Source: Amblyomma americanum (Eukaryota > Arthropoda > Arachnida > Ixodida > Ixodidae). Taken from it: a stretch of 64,000 nucleotides of DNA. The position numbers and the translations under genes are program-made. The notes under the pieces are model-generated. The model did not search any database and was not told the DNA's origin. It saw nothing but the letters and a program-made list of their open reading frames with translations. The stretch spans positions 744,001 to 808,000 of the forward strand of contig NW_027526500.1 in assembly GCF_052857255.1 (NCBI RefSeq), written 5' to 3'. This document shows, one piece after another, positions 62,161 to 64,000 of the stretch (position 1 is its first letter; each line of letters opens with the position of its first letter).

Positions 62161-64000
62161 ATACATGCTTTTCGCGCAGTTATAAGAGAAAAAGTTTTGA
62201 CGAGTATCACGTGGAACACTTGTAATACCGATGTGTTGTGATTTAGCTCGTTTCGGTTTAAAACAGCTTGTTTCGCTGTATTAAGCAAGAATACATGCTT
62301 TTCGCGCAGTTATAAGAGAAAAAGTTTTGACGCGTATCAGAGGAACACTTGTAAAACCGATGTGTTCAGATTTAGCTCGTTTCGGTCTGAAACAGCTTGT
62401 TTCGTTGTATTAGGCACGAATACATGCTTTTCGCGCAGTAATAAGAGAAAAAGTTTAGACGCGTATCAGAGGAACACTTGTAAAACCGATGTGTTGTGAT
62501 TTAGCTCGTTTCGGTGTAAAACAGCTTGTTTCGTAGTATTAAGCAAGAATACATGCTTTTCGCGCAGTTATAAGAGAAAAAGTTTTGACGCGTATTAGAG
62601 GAACACTTGTAAAACCTTTGTGTTGTGATTTAGCTCGTTTCGGTCTAAAACAGCTTGTTTCGCTGTATTAAGCAAGAATATATGCTTTTCGCGCAGTTAT
62701 AAGAGAAAAAGTTTTGACGCGTGTCACAGGGACACTTGTAAAACCGATGTGTTCAGATTTAGCTCGTTTCGGTCTAAAACAACTTGTTTCGTTGTATTAA
62801 GCACGAATACATGCTTTACGCGCAGTTATAGAAGAAAAAGTTTTGACGCCTATTAGAGAGACACTTGTAAAACCGATGTGTTATGATTTAGCTCGATTCG
62901 GTCTAAAACAGCTTGTTTCGTTGTATTAAGCAAGAATACATGCTTTTCGCGCAGTTATAAGAGAGAAAGTTTTGACGAGTATCACGTGGATACTTGTAAA
63001 ACTGATGCGTTCAGATTTAGCTCGTTTTGGTCTAAAACAGCTTGTTTCGTTGTATTAAGCAAGAATACATGCTTTACGCGCAGTTATAGAAGAAAAAGTT
63101 TTGACGCGTATCAGAGACACTTGTAAAACCGATGTGTTGTGATTTAGCTCGTTTCGGTCTAAAACAGCTTGTTTCGTTGTATTAAGCAAGAATACATGCT
63201 TTTCGCGCAGTTATAAGTGAAAAAGTTTTGAGTATTACGTGGATACTTGTAAAACCGATGTGTTCAGATTTAGCTCGTTTCGGTCTAAAACAGCTTGTTT
63301 CGTTGTATTAAGCACGAATACATGCTTTTCGCGCAGTTATAAAAGAAAAAGTTTTGACGAGTATCACGTGGAACACTTGTAATACCGATGTGTTGTGATT
63401 TAGCTCGTTTCGGTCTAAAACAGCTTGTTTCGCTGTATTAAGCAAGAATACATGCTTTTCGCGCAGTTATAAGAGAAAAAGTTTTGACGAGTATCACGTG
63501 GAACACTTGTAGTACCGATGTGTTGTGATTTAACTCGTTTCGGTCTAAAACAACTTGATTCGCTGTATTAAGCAAGAATACATGCTTTTCGCGCCGTTAT
63601 AAGAGAAAAAGTGTTGACGCGTATCAGAGGAACACTTGTAAAACCGATGTGTTGTGATTTAGCTCGTTTCGGTCTAAAACAGCTTGTTTCGCTGTATTAA
63701 GCAAGAATACATGCTTTTCGTGCAGTTATAAGAGAAAAAGTTTTGACGCGTATCAGAGGAACACTTGTAAAACCGATGTGTTGTGATTTAGCTCGTTTCG
63801 GTCTAAAACAGCTTGTTTCGCTGTATTAAGCAAGAATACATGCTTTTCGCGCAGTTATAAGAGAAAAAGTTTTGACGCGTATCAGAGGAACACTTGTAAA
63901 ACCGATGTGTTCAGATTTAGCTCGTTTCGGTCTAAAACAGCTTGTTTCGTTGTATTAAGCAAGAATACATGCTTTTCGCGCGGTTATAAGAGAAAAAGTT
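62161..64000. repeat. Roughly 3.87-kb duplication unit, copy 2 (cut by window end)
   Basis: It follows the same monomer order as 58,295-60,135, ending at the window edge inside the gcggttataag monomer. Distinguishing variants shared with copy 1 include ttaggcacg, cagtaataag, cctttgtg, aatatatgc, gacgcctatt, gttataaaag and aaaaagtgttgacg. It continues beyond the window. Confidence 0.75.

Larger units (their letters stand above)
1..64000. repeat. Tandem satellite array, about 129-130 bp monomer
   Basis: Every line of the window, except 114 bp near 42.3 kb, repeats the same unit. Taking tgtttcg as phase start, units begin at 1, 131, 261, 391 and 520, giving lengths of 130, 130, 130 and 129 bp, and the phase persists to the last base. 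Nearly invariant blocks are tattaagca, atacatgctt, gcgcagttataag, cttgta and tctaaaacagctt. The variable part is the stretch after gacg (roughly unit bases 71-90), where small indels set the 127-130 bp length. A representative unit has about 39% GC. Nothing in it looks like a gene, and no unique flank is reached at either end. It is most likely heterochromatic or (peri)centromeric satellite DNA of a eukaryote. I do not recognise it as a named satellite family. Confidence 0.98.

Noticed and set aside
1..64000. CRISPR array
   Set aside because: The repeats are direct and regular, but there are no unique spacers. The whole 129-130 bp unit is repetitive, and no cas genes are present.
1..64000. 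CENP-B box
   Set aside because: The ttcggtctaaaacag segment has the TTCG start and the central A of the TTCGNNNNANNCGGG consensus but lacks the CGGG end. The match is too weak to call.
1..64000. E-box, MCB or other transcription-factor sites as real promoters
   Set aside because: The CACGTG and ACGCGT cores are real but occur in hundreds of units without any gene or start-site context. They are reported as a sequence pattern only.

Overview
The whole 64 kb window is one continuous tandem satellite array. The repeat unit is about 129-130 bp and I count roughly 495 units, estimated as window length divided by unit length. I see no protein-coding gene, tRNA, rRNA, CRISPR or conventional promoter. 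The only non-satellite DNA is a 114-bp insertion at 42255-42368. Both ends of the window lie inside the array, so no flanking unique sequence is visible. Open reading frames of 60-131 codons recur in the satellite, but they arise because many units are exactly 129 bp (43 codons) and lack an in-frame stop; I do not treat them as genes.

A megabase-style satellite with nested higher-order repeats (HORs) points to a eukaryotic heterochromatic or (peri)centromeric region. The 114-bp insertion has a perfect 13-bp hairpin and an arm ending in a CCAACTAGCCC motif. From memory this resembles a dispersed repeat common in hard-tick (Ixodida) genomes. That is an unverified recollection, so the organism call is tentative. 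GC content of a representative unit, counted by hand, is about 39%, and CpG is over-represented rather than depleted.

Layout: (1) 1-23.5 kb holds five successive HOR copies of 4.25-5.29 kb (about 33-41 monomers each), starting at 1, 5291, 9942, 14193 and 18958. They differ by gain or loss of whole monomers, and copies 3-5 carry an internal 10-monomer (1,285 bp) duplication. (2) 23.57-26.41 kb is a tandem pair of 1,422-bp blocks. It is followed by nested 5-10 monomer duplications to about 29 kb and by a third, altered block near 30.9-32.4 kb. (3) 32,570-57,696 is a tandem duplication with an 11,731-bp (about 91-monomer) unit, nearly identical over a continuous 9,482 bp. Copy 1 alone carries the 114-bp insertion; copy 2 alone carries an extra 2,060 bp (16 monomers) and lacks one monomer. 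(4) 58.3-64 kb starts another large duplication with spacing of about 3,865 bp, including a locally more diverged stretch at 60.2-62.2 kb.

The picture is an array remodelled repeatedly and recently by unequal exchange at scales of 1, 5, 10-11, 16, about 30-40 and about 91 monomers. One mobile-element insertion post-dates the largest visible duplication.
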